Part shown: positions 7,110 through 15,877 of the stretch, piece by piece
Numbering within the stretch: position 1 is the stretch's first letter
Layout: each line of letters opens with the position of its first letter
Assembly (NCBI GenBank): GCA_903889895.1
Contig: CAISYZ010000175.1
Coordinates: 1-44,773, forward strand
Direction of reading: 5' to 3'
Origin: an uncultured Verrucomicrobia subdivision 3 bacterium
GTDB taxonomy: Bacteria; Verrucomicrobiota; Verrucomicrobiia; Limisphaerales; UBA11358
Length of the DNA stretch: 44,773 nucleotides
The notes under the pieces: model-generated
Seen by the model: only the letters and a program-made list of their open reading frames with translations
Database searches by the model: none
What the model was told of the DNA's origin: nothing
Position numbers and translations under genes: made by a program

Positions 7110-7673
7110 TTAATGGTGCCAGCCGCCATGCCAGCCACCGCCGCCATGCCAACCGCCACCCCAACCCCAGCCGAAGGAAAGTGTCACGGGCGGATACCAG
7201 GCATAACTCGGATAGTAGTATGGCTGGGCATAATAATAGGTCGTGGCCGGCACGGTTTGCACATACGTCACGGCTTGGGCCGGCGCGGCCTGTCCCGCGC
7301 TGGCGGAAGCAGTCGGGGCAGCAGCGCTCGAAGCCGTGCTGGTGGTGCTGGCTTTGGGTTGGTCCAACATGGTTTTAATGACGGCGTCCGACACGCCTTG
7401 CTGCCGCAGATAGATGATCTGGTCGGCGCTCAACGTATAATTGTTTCCAGTATTTTTGATGTAGGCGATGATGGTGTCGTCATTGATTTTGGCCTGCGCG
7501 AGCCGCAGGATTTCAGGCACCCCGTAGGCCAGTTGCGGTGCGGCAGCACTGACGGTGGTCGGCTGGGCCGCGCCCGGAGCGGACGCGACTTGCGCCAGCG
7601 TGGTTGAGCCGATTAAGGCCAGACCGGCTACCGCCAAGCCAGCGAGCACGTTTTGAAATTTATTTGTTTTCAT
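7110..7673 (-). CDS. Exported protein with Gly/His/Trp-rich C-terminus
   Basis: The product is 187 residues from the ATG at 7673, preceded by AAGGA with good spacing. A Sec signal peptide (about residues 1-27, ending TTLAQ) is followed by a helical segment, PEILRLAQAKINDDTIIAYI and then ADQIIYLRQQGVSDAVIKTM. This segment has the pattern of a short SHOCT-like or protein-interaction domain common in secreted Verrucomicrobia proteins. An Ala/Ser/Thr linker leads to a Tyr/Pro run (YYYAQPYYYPSYAWYPP). The last 25 residues are nearly all Gly, Trp and His. Such a tail could bind metal or glycan; that is inference only. Confidence 0.6.
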   Translation of the reverse strand: MKTNKFQNVLAGLAVAGLALIGSTTLAQVASAPGAAQPTTVSAAAPQLAYGVPEILRLAQAKINDDTIIAYIKNTGNNYTLSADQIIYLRQQGVSDAVIKTMLDQPKASTTSTASSAAAPTASASAGQAAPAQAVTYVQTVPATTYYYAQPYYYPSYAWYPPVTLSFGWGWGGGWHGGGGWHGGWHH

Positions 7674-7963
7674 ATAATTATCCTTTTCAGAGAAACACCA
7701 AAACTCGGGCGAAGTTGCGGGCGGATTTCCGGGGAAACGGAAAATGGCTGGCGTGGGCGTATCTACCAACTGACCGACTCAGACACTCACTACTACTATT
7801 GCCTGCAACCGTCAACCGCACTCACGTCCACACCAGCCGAAGCAATATCATCCGGTTTCGCGAATTGTCAAATGCCAGAGTGAACGCTGGTAAACGCGGA
7901 AGTTTCGCCGATTTTTCTGGCTCGCCATTCTGTGTCAGGCATGATTTTTCCGCTTTGCATCCT

Positions 7964-10900
7964 ATGATAATGAAAACTCGCATTCTGCTTTCGCTGGTCG
8001 CCTTGCTGCTGGCGGCAAATTCCGTTTTTGCCAGCACCAACGATTACGCCGGCACCATCTGGGCGTTTGAAGACGCTTCCCAAAATCTCGCCGCCGCCGC
8101 CGAGATCACGCCGGCGAAATATCCTGATTCCGATACAGCCACGGTCGAACAGAAAATGGTGCGCGCGTATCGCCCGGACGGCACCGCGGAAGCCCAGGAT
8201 GAAACGTTCATCAAGGTGCTTACCGAAAAGGGCCGGCGCGAAAACCGCACGCTGACCTTGGGCTTCACGCTGCCGTATTCGACGGTGGACGTGGTCAAGC
8301 TGGAGGTGGTGCAGCCGGATGGGAACGTGATGCCGGTGGACGTGGCGGCAAATTCCAAGGAGAGCATCAATGACAGCCAGATGTCCATGAACATTTATGA
8401 CCCGAACGACCGGGTGTTGCAGGTCAACATCCCCAAGCTCGCAATCGGCGATGTCATCCATTCCATCATCCGCCAGACGACCGAGCGCGCGTATATTCAG
8501 GATCAATACGCGGAGGAAAATGTTTTTGAAGGCAACGGCTATCTCCGCCACCTCACCTACGAAGTCCATGCCCCGGCGGAACGCCCGTTGAAATATCGCC
8601 AACTACGCGATGCGATTCCCGGCACGGTGAAATATTCGGCAGCAACCAACGCCGCCGGCGCGATCACGCATCGCTGGGAAGTGAACGACGTGCCGCGCAT
8701 GTTTGACGAACCGTCCATGCCGAGTTACGAAAATGTGTTGCAGCGTTTATTTGTCAGCACGTTGACCGACTGGCCGGCGGTATCGAAATGGTATTGGGAC
8801 TTGAGCCAGCCGCATCTCGAAGCCACCACGCCAGAGATGAAAAAAACTGTGTTTGAGCTGACCGCCGGAGCCACGGACGATTTGGAAAAAATCAAAGCGA
8901 TTTTTTATCACGTCTCGAAGAGCATCCGCTACATGGGCCTGACGCCGGAAAAGGATCGTCCCGGCTTCGAGCCGCACGACGTGAAGCTGACCTTTGAAAA
9001 AAATTACGGCGTCTGCCGCGACAAGGCGGCCCTGCTCGTGGCCATGTTGCGCGAAGCCGGCTTGAACGCCTATCCGGTATTGATCAGCGTCGGCAGCAAA
9101 CGCGATCCGGAAGTGCCCGATCCGGGCTTCAATCACGCTATCGCCTGCGTCGAGCAGTCGCCGGGCAAGTATCTGCTGATGGATCCGACCGACGAGAACA
9201 CCCGCGATTTGCTGCCGTCTTACGATTGCAACCAGAGCTATCTTGTCTGCCGCCCCGAAGGCGAAAAGCTGTTAATCAGCCCAGTCCAGCCGCCGGAAAA
9301 GCATTTGATGCGCATTACAACCACCGGCGAGCTGAGCGCCGCCGGCAAGCTGGAGGCAAAATCGGAATTGTGGTTTGAAGGCGTTAACGACGACGCCTAC
9401 CGGAATGCATTTGTAAAAATGAAACCGGACGACGTGCGGCGTTTTTTTGAAACGCGCCTCAAGCAAGCCGTGCCCGGTGCCAAATTAAAATCACTGAAGC
9501 TGCTGCCGGAAAACATGCTCGACATGTCCGCGCCGGTGCACGCCGATCTGGAATTTTCCGCCGATGGCATGACCGCCGCCGGCCATGGCAAAGCCATCGT
9601 CACCGTGCCGTGGATCGGCAGCGGACTGGGCGTCGTCAATTTCATCCTGCGTGACACCGGTTTGGAAAAACGCAAATACCCGCTGCAATCCGGCGCGACC
9701 TGCGGCTTGCAGGAAACCGTTTCGCTCAAGCTGGGCGATGGCTTTGCTGGGGCCGTGTCCATGCCGGATTGCACGCCGGTGACGGACGAGTGCCTGAGCC
9801 TGCACAAAAATTTTTCCTACACGAACCAAACACTGAATTGCTCCCGCGAGTTCAAACTCAAAACGGTCGAGTTCTCGCCGGCGCAGTATTTGACGCTCAA
9901 GCAGACGTTGAAGGAAATGCAATACGACGGCCGCAAGACGCCCATCATGGCGCTGGCCAAAAAAACCTCCGCGTCGCCGGCGCCCGCCAATGCCGCAATC
10001 GCCGGCGCCCCGGTCAATTCCGATGCGTTGATTTTGGAAAGCGCCAAGTCGCTCGCGGTGACCGACGCGCACGCGGCGGTCTATCGCGTGAAATACACGA
10101 AGCGCATTTTGAGTTACGAGGGCAAAAAGCGCGAGGCGGAGCTGAAACTTGAATTCAATCCCGCGTGCCAGGATGCGAAGCTGGTGCGCGCTGTCACGGT
10201 TTCACCAACTGGCCAGCGCGAGGAGGTTTCGCCAGGCGAAATCAACGTGATGGACGCGGGCTGGAATGCTTCCGCCAAGCGTTACACCGGCGGGAAAATT
10301 CTCGTCGCCAATTTGCCGGACGTGGAGATTGGCTCCACCATCGAGGTGGAATTTGCAATCACCGACAAGCCGGGCAAGCCGTATCTCGCCGGTTTTGAAT
10401 CGTTTCAACTGCCCGATGCGCTGGAATACAAAACTTTCACCGTGACCGCTCCGGAAAACGTCAAGGTGCAACGGCTGGTCAGCGGGCCGGCGGGCATCAT
10501 CCGCGCCCGTCGCACAAATACCGACGGCAAAAATATTTTCAGCTGGCAAGCCAGCGGCGTCCAAGCCCTGCCGGCCGAAAGCCAGCTTCCGCCGGAATGG
10601 ACTTACGCGGCCACGGTCGGTTTTTTTATTGGCGACGCGAAGGACTATTACCGCGACCTGAACCGCGCGTTGCTCGCCGGCGCGCAGAAAAGCTCCCAGG
10701 CGGCAGCCCTGGCGCGGCAATTGACCGCGACGGCATCGAACCGGCTTGACGCCGTGAGAGCCATCCGCGATTTCATCGCCACCTCCATCCGGCTGGCCGG
10801 GCCGACCTTCACCGAGCTGCCGTTGAGCGAGCTTTCCGCCGCCGACACCACGCTCGCCGACGGCTATGGTCATCTGGCCGATCGCGCGATCTTATTTCAC

Positions 10901-11794
10901 GCGATGCTTTCCGCCGCCGGCTTTCAGCCGGAATTTGTGCTAGCTTCGGAGTTGCCGCCAATCAGCGATATTGCCAGCGTGGCTGCCGCGTTTCCGCTGC
11001 CGCAAAACTTTCAATTTCCGCTGGTTCGCATTGTCGTGGATGGCCAGACGTATTACCTGAATGACACGGATCAATACGCGCAACTGGGCGTCACCGCGCA
11101 CGACGGGCGGCTTGGCTTGAGCCTAGCCAGCGGTGCCGCTGTGGAAATTCACGCTGCCAAAAACTGTAGTGAACGCGCCGAGACGCATTACAACTTGTCC
11201 GTGACGGCTGACGGCCAGACGCGCGTGGGCGTGACGCGGTATTATTTCGGCACCGGCTTCGGCGAGAAAAAGCATTATTTCGCCGAACTGCCGCCGGAAG
11301 AGCGCCGCCGCTATTTTCAGGAGGCGGTTTCGCAGGTGGCCCAAGGCGCGCGCCCGGTCGGCGGGCTGACGACGCAATTTGACCGCTATCCCGGCTGCGA
11401 ACAATTCACGGTGGACGTGGACAACTACGCGGTGATCGACGGAAATTATCTGTATTTCGACCTGCCGTTCCTGCCGTCGCTCTTTCCTGCCGGCGATGAC
11501 CGGCGCGTGCTGCCGCTGTTTGTGGCGCAGGCGAACCGGGACATCATCCGCACGGACATCACCTTCCCGGCGGAATTTCACCGGCTGGTGATTGCGCCCC
11601 CGGCGAGAAAAATTGCCGTGCCCGGCGGCACCGCCAAAATCAGTTCAGCCATTTCGGCGGGGCGCTGTGTGATGACGGATGAACTGGTCACCACGCCCGC
11701 CATCATCAGCCCAGGCGATTATCCGAAACTGCTCAAGCTGGAATCCACCTTGCACCAGAAATCAGCTCGAGTGTTCTTGCTCGAAAAAAACTGA
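7964..11794 (+). CDS. Exported tandem DUF3857/transglutaminase-like protein
   Basis: The product is 1276 residues from the ATG at 7964. A Sec signal peptide (LLSLVALLLAANSVFA) is followed by two copies of the DUF3857 plus transglutaminase-core architecture. Copy 1 spans about residues 20-640. It has an intact papain-like triad: Cys351 (YGVCRDKAALLVAML), His391 (GFNHAIACVE) and Asp407 (LMDPTDENTRD). Copy 2 spans about 690-1250. It keeps the DUF3857 part and the scaffold DGYGHLADRAILFHAMLSAA, but the Cys position is His970 and the expected catalytic His is absent. It is probably a non-catalytic binding module. DUF3857 proteins are periplasmic and of unknown substrate. The upstream 290 bases (7674-7963) hold divergent promoters and no gene. 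Confidence 0.8.
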   Translation: MIMKTRILLSLVALLLAANSVFASTNDYAGTIWAFEDASQNLAAAAEITPAKYPDSDTATVEQKMVRAYRPDGTAEAQDETFIKVLTEKGRRENRTLTLGFTLPYSTVDVVKLEVVQPDGNVMPVDVAANSKESINDSQMSMNIYDPNDRVLQVNIPKLAIGDVIHSIIRQTTERAYIQDQYAEENVFEGNGYLRHLTYEVHAPAERPLKYRQLRDAIPGTVKYSAATNAAGAITHRWEVNDVPRMFDEPSMPSYENVLQRLFVSTLTDWPAVSKWYWDLSQPHLEATTPEMKKTVFELTAGATDDLEKIKAIFYHVSKSIRYMGLTPEKDRPGFEPHDVKLTFEKNYGVCRDKAALLVAMLREAGLNAYPVLISVGSKRDPEVPDPGFNHAIACVEQSPGKYLLMDPTDENTRDLLPSYDCNQSYLVCRPEGEKLLISPVQPPEKHLMRITTTGELSAAGKLEAKSELWFEGVNDDAYRNAFVKMKPDDVRRFFETRLKQAVPGAKLKSLKLLPENMLDMSAPVHADLEFSADGMTAAGHGKAIVTVPWIGSGLGVVNFILRDTGLEKRKYPLQSGATCGLQETVSLKLGDGFAGAVSMPDCTPVTDECLSLHKNFSYTNQTLNCSREFKLKTVEFSPAQYLTLKQTLKEMQYDGRKTPIMALAKKTSASPAPANAAIAGAPVNSDALILESAKSLAVTDAHAAVYRVKYTKRILSYEGKKREAELKLEFNPACQDAKLVRAVTVSPTGQREEVSPGEINVMDAGWNASAKRYTGGKILVANLPDVEIGSTIEVEFAITDKPGKPYLAGFESFQLPDALEYKTFTVTAPENVKVQRLVSGPAGIIRARRTNTDGKNIFSWQASGVQALPAESQLPPEWTYAATVGFFIGDAKDYYRDLNRALLAGAQKSSQAAALARQLTATASNRLDAVRAIRDFIATSIRLAGPTFTELPLSELSAADTTLADGYGHLADRAILFHAMLSAAGFQPEFVLASELPPISDIASVAAAFPLPQNFQFPLVRIVVDGQTYYLNDTDQYAQLGVTAHDGRLGLSLASGAAVEIHAAKNCSERAETHYNLSVTADGQTRVGVTRYYFGTGFGEKKHYFAELPPEERRRYFQEAVSQVAQGARPVGGLTTQFDRYPGCEQFTVDVDNYAVIDGNYLYFDLPFLPSLFPAGDDRRVLPLFVAQANRDIIRTDITFPAEFHRLVIAPPARKIAVPGGTAKISSAISAGRCVMTDELVTTPAIISPGDYPKLLKLESTLHQKSARVFLLEKN

Positions 11795-12107
11795 GGGCTG
11801 GCAGGGCAATTGACGCAAGGTAATGCGTTTCCGCTTCGCGCCGCGCCTTTGCCAGATCGGAGAACTTCCGCCTCACGCGCTTCGTGCCGGCGTAGTAGGC
11901 GACGGTATAGATGTCGCTCTGGTATTGATGCAGGTCTTGAGCTTTACCGTCCGGTAAAGGTTTCGTAAAGAATAGCGCCCGTATTCGGGTGGCGGTGGGA
12001 AATGAGATTGGTGTGGGCGTAAATCGGAATCGAAATGCTACCCATTTTGACAATCTCAAAAGGTTGGCTGGTCTTGCCACTTTTGGCTTTGGACGGGCAG
12101 TTTTCAT
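11733..12107 (-). pseudogene. N-terminal remnant of a tyrosine integrase
   Basis: The minus-strand frame has an N-terminal segment typical of Verrucomicrobia phage integrases: DLHQYQSDIYTVAYYAGTKR, then RRKFSDLAKARREAETHYLA, that is, a short SH3-like strand followed by the start of the SAM-like arm/core-binding domain. Homology stops near 11815. The frame then runs into the antisense strand of the transglutaminase gene and ends at 11733. A working integrase needs about 350 residues with an R-H-R-Y catalytic domain, which is missing. It therefore marks one boundary of the defective prophage, adjoining the host gene end at 11794. Confidence 0.55.
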
Positions 12108-12128
12108 AGAAACACTGTCCCGTCTTGT

Positions 12129-12145
12129 CCCGTTTTCGGAACGGG
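12129..12145. repeat. Small inverted repeat upstream of integrase remnant
   Basis: CCCGTT-TTCGG-AACGGG forms a six-base-pair hairpin and is preceded by a direct repeat TGTCCCGT/TGTCCCGT. It is followed by a run of eight G (12148-12155). It lies just upstream of the integrase remnant and could be part of its old control region or a recombination end. Confidence 0.35.
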
Positions 12146-12370
12146 GCGGGGGGGGTAGCTCGCGGCGGTCAGACGTGTTGACGCGACCGATTTACGGGCG
12201 CAAAAAAATTTATACAAAAGGCCGCTACCCGACCGTTCAAGCCAGTATGTATTACCCGTTCTTTGTGCAGACGCGTTTCAGTCACTTGGATTTGATTAAA
12301 GGCCGCAACAAATCCTTGTTCCACCTGACTGCTGGGAATTGATTAAAAACCGCAACGCTTCTCTCTGACG

Positions 12371-12407
12371 AAAAAAGTCCTTTTATTTCCGCGAAAGTCC
12401 ATTGTTG
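12371..12407 (+). promoter_or_regulatory. Copy A of a spaced direct-repeat motif (orphan)
   Basis: The motif is two AAAGTCC half-sites, AAAAGTCC at 12373-12380 and GAAAGTCC at 12393-12400, 20 bases apart. The spacer is TTTTATTTCCGC, and ATTGTTG follows. It matches copies at 35413 and 40973 over about 37 bases, and copy B over about 43. Direct half-sites two helical turns apart are the usual layout for AraC-family regulators. No convincing gene follows this copy, so it may have been separated from its gene by prophage insertion. Confidence 0.5.
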
Positions 12408-12486
12408 AATTTTCAAAATCAGGAATATTAGATGTATAAACCAAGCCAAACATTGCGTCATTGTGTGCAAATTAATGTGTGGAATT

Positions 12487-12729
12487 TTAATCCTTGAGTA
12501 ATTTCAAACAACCTGTTTTCGGCGCCCAAAAAACCACCTTAATTTGATTACCCCCCCCCAGATATGAAAAACCAACCCAATCAATTAGAAATCCCGATGG
12601 CTTTTGTAAAAACGCGCCCGGTTCCAGAAGGTTTGGAAAAGGTTTCAGCTTTTCAGCGTAAAAACCGGCTTCGCAGGATGCCCGCAGGCGCATTTTTAAC
12701 ATCCCGTTAAGGTGCCAGTAGCGGGCCAT
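12487..12729 (-). CDS. Doubtful 80-residue hypothetical frame
   Basis: The ATG at 12729 overlaps the stop of the preceding tail gene (TAATG), which is the same coupling seen elsewhere in this operon. The product is a mixed sequence with no recognised domain, and part of it is encoded by a run of eight C (12551-12558). Its composition resembles translated non-coding DNA more than a phage protein. It is listed because of the start/stop overlap only. Confidence 0.25.
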   Translation of the reverse strand: MARYWHLNGMLKMRLRASCEAGFYAEKLKPFPNLLEPGAFLQKPSGFLIDWVGFSYLGGGNQIKVVFWAPKTGCLKLLKD

Positions 12730-13724
12730 TAAACCGGCGGCAAAGTCGGCAGAGCATTGTTGCTCCAATAACTCATGCCGTAGCCAGGCACGTCGGACGG
12801 GTAAAATAAATTCTCGCCGGCATTGATCGTGACCGGCGCGGGAATGCCGGCGACAAATTTCCCGGTGGAAAGATTGGCGAGGTTGTCATCGCGGCGGATG
12901 TAGCCGGTCGGACTGCGCACGGCCTGCTTTTTTACCACGACGAAAACGTCCATGTAGTTTCCAGTGACCGAGCCGCCATAAGTGTGCGAGCTCGTGGTGA
13001 TGAAACCATTCATCGCGGACGGCACGGCCTCGCCATCATTCCACCCGAAGACGCCGGCACCGCCCGGCGTCGAGCTGCCGATGGCGGTCCCGTTGCCATA
13101 GCCGTCAATGGCGAACACCGGGTTGCCGTTGATGTCCCACGACACATAAAGAATGTTCGTCGTGCGCTGACCAGGATACGCAGACGCCTCTGATCCATAG
13201 CAGAAGTGGATCGGCCCGCCGGAATAATAGGACGAGCCATACGGTGCGATGGTGTAAATGCGCGCTGGATTCAGCAGGGCAATTTGATCCAGCAACTTCA
13301 GCGCGTTCGACACGGCATCCGCGTAGCTGTAGGGATCGGTGAGGGTGACAACCACTGTGCCGTTTGAGTAATTGATGGTGTTAATCGTATCGGTGGTGGT
13401 GCCATAGCTGACAAAACTTCCAACTGATAAGCTCAATGTGTTGTAGCTCGGATCGGTGGTCGTGGTGAGCTTGCCATAAATATCATAGGAGGTGATGGCC
13501 GTCGCGGTTTCACCAGTCGAGAGAGTGATCACTTCCGTATAGGTGAGGTAAACGAGCTGCGGAAATGAACTAACAAAAGCCGTGGCGAGGCGATTACTGA
13601 CACCAGAACCACGGCCCGTGAGTTTTTCCATGCCCATCCAATATGGCACGAAGGCGTAGGCGGATTGAGCTTCAGAATACAAACCGCCGCAGCAACCACA
13701 CTGACCAAATAGAAGCGCGCTCAT
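12729..13724 (-). CDS. Phage tail-tip/baseplate-associated protein, unknown family
   Basis: The product has 331 residues. The N-terminus is Cys-rich (FGQCGCCGG), possibly a metal or disulfide site. The body is Tyr/Thr/Ser/Gly-rich and beta-strand-like throughout (for example SLSVGSFVSYGTTTDTINTI and WDINGNPVFAIDGYGNGTAI). The C-terminus has PVTINAGENLFYPSDVPGYG. This composition and the position after the baseplate-like gene fit a distal tail or receptor-contact protein. Its start overlaps the stop of the upstream gene by four bases (ATGA). No catalytic motif is visible and no family is recognised. Confidence 0.5.
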   Translation of the reverse strand: MSALLFGQCGCCGGLYSEAQSAYAFVPYWMGMEKLTGRGSGVSNRLATAFVSSFPQLVYLTYTEVITLSTGETATAITSYDIYGKLTTTTDPSYNTLSLSVGSFVSYGTTTDTINTINYSNGTVVVTLTDPYSYADAVSNALKLLDQIALLNPARIYTIAPYGSSYYSGGPIHFCYGSEASAYPGQRTTNILYVSWDINGNPVFAIDGYGNGTAIGSSTPGGAGVFGWNDGEAVPSAMNGFITTSSHTYGGSVTGNYMDVFVVVKKQAVRSPTGYIRRDDNLANLSTGKFVAGIPAPVTINAGENLFYPSDVPGYGMSYWSNNALPTLPPV

Positions 13725-15877
13725 GTTGGGTCATCGGGTGCCTGGTAAATGTCGGAAGTCCACGCGATCAGCGTGCGTTGCTTCAACACGCCGCCGATCT
13801 TCACGCAAACTTTTTGTTCCTGAAAATAAACCGGGTGCCAGTTGCCATCGGTGCCTTTGCATTTAGCCGGGTCAACCGTGGCCGTGGGGGCGGCGTTGGT
13901 GGGCGGCTGCCACGTTTGAATACCCGTTGTGCCGTCCGTCTTCACAATTGGATCAGTGCCAGGAACCGGCTGCACCGCCTTACTCACCACGTCCACCTCT
14001 TTGTGCGTGCCGCCGTGTTGCGTGTGCCGGGCGTGCGTTTTGCGACCGAACTGCACGTTGGTATTGCCACCGCCAATGGCACCGCCGAACAAATAGCCGA
14101 GGTCAATCGTCGTCGTGCGATAGCGCGTCGCCCGGACGGCATCAATCAAATCGAGGCCGGTGATCTTCAGCGGAGCGCCGAAGCTCACGCGGCTGGCACC
14201 CTTGTCGATGTCGCCACTAATCTGCTGGACGAGCGCGTTGACCGCACGCCAGTCCGGCGCACCATTCACGCCAGGCGTGGCCGTGAGAAAATTCAGCGAG
14301 CAGGAGCGCGTGATGTTTTGCGCCGTGCCGATGACGGCCTCGACGTTGTTGAACGAACCTTCAATCGCGAGATTCTGCCAGCTCGTCCACATCGCTTTCG
14401 CGAGGCCATTCGGCACCGGCTCGGAATATTGCGTGATGTTGGTCTGACCGCTGGTGAACGTCGTCGAGATGCCGCCGGTGTTGCAACTGACCACCGTCAT
14501 CTCTTTCGTGAGCTGCTCATATTTGATGGTGCCGTTCTTGTGCGTGATCTTCGCCCAGGCCGTCACACGCACGCGCTGGCCGGCGATGTTGGGAATCCAC
14601 TCGGCCCATTGGCCGTCCACCACTTCAAAGGTGCAAGCAGGGTTGTAGGCGACCGGGTTGCCCTGGGCGTCGAGTTCATTCACGGTGGCGATGTTTGGCG
14701 CGGGCCGGTTCACATCGGCTGCCGGCACGGTCGTGGCCGTCAAGATCACGACCTGCGGATTATTGCTGGCGTCCACGGCTACAGTGCCGGCGGCGAGCGA
14801 CGGTTTCCAATTTAGCCAGGTGGCGAGGCTGGTGATGTCAAACGGCACGCTGGCGAAACTCGCCGACTGCGACGTGGACGTGGCCGCGAAGCCGGTGAGG
14901 TCGCAAAATAAATCAACGCCGCGAAATTTTGATTCGGTGTCTGCCGGCAGCGCGGCACCGGCCACCGCACCATTGGCGGCGTTGCCCTGGCCGAGCGCGG
15001 AATACCAGTCGGCATACGTCGCAAGATATTGGCCGGCGCTCGTGCTGTTCGTCTGATCGTAGTTGATCTTGACGTAGCTGTGCTGCCAGTCCGGGCGTTC
15101 CTTGATGCTGACCAGGTCGCGCACGGCCACGTTGGTGAGATCAATCGTCAACGGCGTGAAACTTTTTTGCTTACGGAAGTGGATCGTCGGAAACGGCGTG
15201 GTGGTGTAATCCCAATCCACCACAAAGTCCGGCTCTTTGCGGAACTGGTTCACGATGACATCCGAGCAGCGGATGCCTTTTTGAAAATCGCTGAAGGGCA
15301 GCGTGTCCGGGTCAACGGTGCCGAGGGCAATCGGAGCGCCCTGGAGGATCGCCCAATTCACGGCGTCGGCGATTTGCTGGCCAGTGGTCGCCGAATAAAA
15401 GCCCGGCCCGCCAAGCGCGCCGTTGTAGAGAATGTTCAACACAACGCGCGGCGTGGTGTAGAGCGTGGTCGTGGTCGGCGGCAACGGCTGGCCGACCGCC
15501 GGCACCGTGGTGAAGCTGGTGACGTTGTAGCGCTGCTCGTAAATCTTTTGCGCGAGATACCACCACGGATTCACCAGCCGGCCCAAATGATTCTGGCTCT
15601 CGTTGCGACCGTCGCGCGTCCACGGTTCGACCCGGCCAAAAAAAAAGCGCGTGCCGTCGGGTTTCAACAACACGAGCAAGGTGCCGAACGGCCAGAGCGT
15701 CGCCGCGTCGAGCGCCTTGCCGCCGACCGTGAACGTCAGCACGTCCGCCGCCATGTTGTTAAGATCGTAAGTCGCGGACTCAATGCCGAGCGCGGCGAGG
15801 GTGCGTGACGCACCATTCAATGAACCGTCAGGATTCAATTGCTGGATTGACCAGTCGTTGGAGGGTTGGGCGGGCAT
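13721..15877 (-). CDS. Phage baseplate hub-like tail protein
   Basis: The product is 718 residues, starting at the ATG that overlaps the tape-measure stop (TGATG); a GTG one codon earlier is also possible. The N-terminal 250 residues resemble tail hub proteins that follow the tape measure: LNNMAADVLTFTVGGKALDA, then FGTLLVLLKPDGTRFFFGRV, a long middle with LVNPWWYLAQKIYEQ, and DWDYTTTPFPTIHFRKQKSF. The pattern of an early beta-barrel (position/strength of a line in a coordinate ring) is that of gp27/Dit-Tal type hubs. The C-terminus contains a His/Lys-rich patch (FGRKTHARHTQHGGTHKEVD). It would form the ring that joins the tail tube to fibres. No peptidase motif is seen. Confidence 0.55.
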   Translation of the reverse strand: MPAQPSNDWSIQQLNPDGSLNGASRTLAALGIESATYDLNNMAADVLTFTVGGKALDAATLWPFGTLLVLLKPDGTRFFFGRVEPWTRDGRNESQNHLGRLVNPWWYLAQKIYEQRYNVTSFTTVPAVGQPLPPTTTTLYTTPRVVLNILYNGALGGPGFYSATTGQQIADAVNWAILQGAPIALGTVDPDTLPFSDFQKGIRCSDVIVNQFRKEPDFVVDWDYTTTPFPTIHFRKQKSFTPLTIDLTNVAVRDLVSIKERPDWQHSYVKINYDQTNSTSAGQYLATYADWYSALGQGNAANGAVAGAALPADTESKFRGVDLFCDLTGFAATSTSQSASFASVPFDITSLATWLNWKPSLAAGTVAVDASNNPQVVILTATTVPAADVNRPAPNIATVNELDAQGNPVAYNPACTFEVVDGQWAEWIPNIAGQRVRVTAWAKITHKNGTIKYEQLTKEMTVVSCNTGGISTTFTSGQTNITQYSEPVPNGLAKAMWTSWQNLAIEGSFNNVEAVIGTAQNITRSCSLNFLTATPGVNGAPDWRAVNALVQQISGDIDKGASRVSFGAPLKITGLDLIDAVRATRYRTTTIDLGYLFGGAIGGGNTNVQFGRKTHARHTQHGGTHKEVDVVSKAVQPVPGTDPIVKTDGTTGIQTWQPPTNAAPTATVDPAKCKGTDGNWHPVYFQEQKVCVKIGGVLKQRTLIAWTSDIYQAPDDPT

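Noticed and set aside
7604..7963. N-terminal extension of the DUF3857 protein
   Set aside because: The extension overlaps the antisense exported gene and its promoter; the ATG at 7964 directly precedes a clear signal peptide.
12282..12470. Minus-strand frame containing QWTFAEIK, also seen in a frame at 40842-41060
   Set aside because: The shared peptide is just the translation of the repeated direct-repeat motif DNA (copies A and C), not a protein family.
13643..14815. Plus-strand open frame opposite the hub gene
   Set aside because: It has shadow-like Arg/Ala/His composition with no domain; the real gene is on the other strand.
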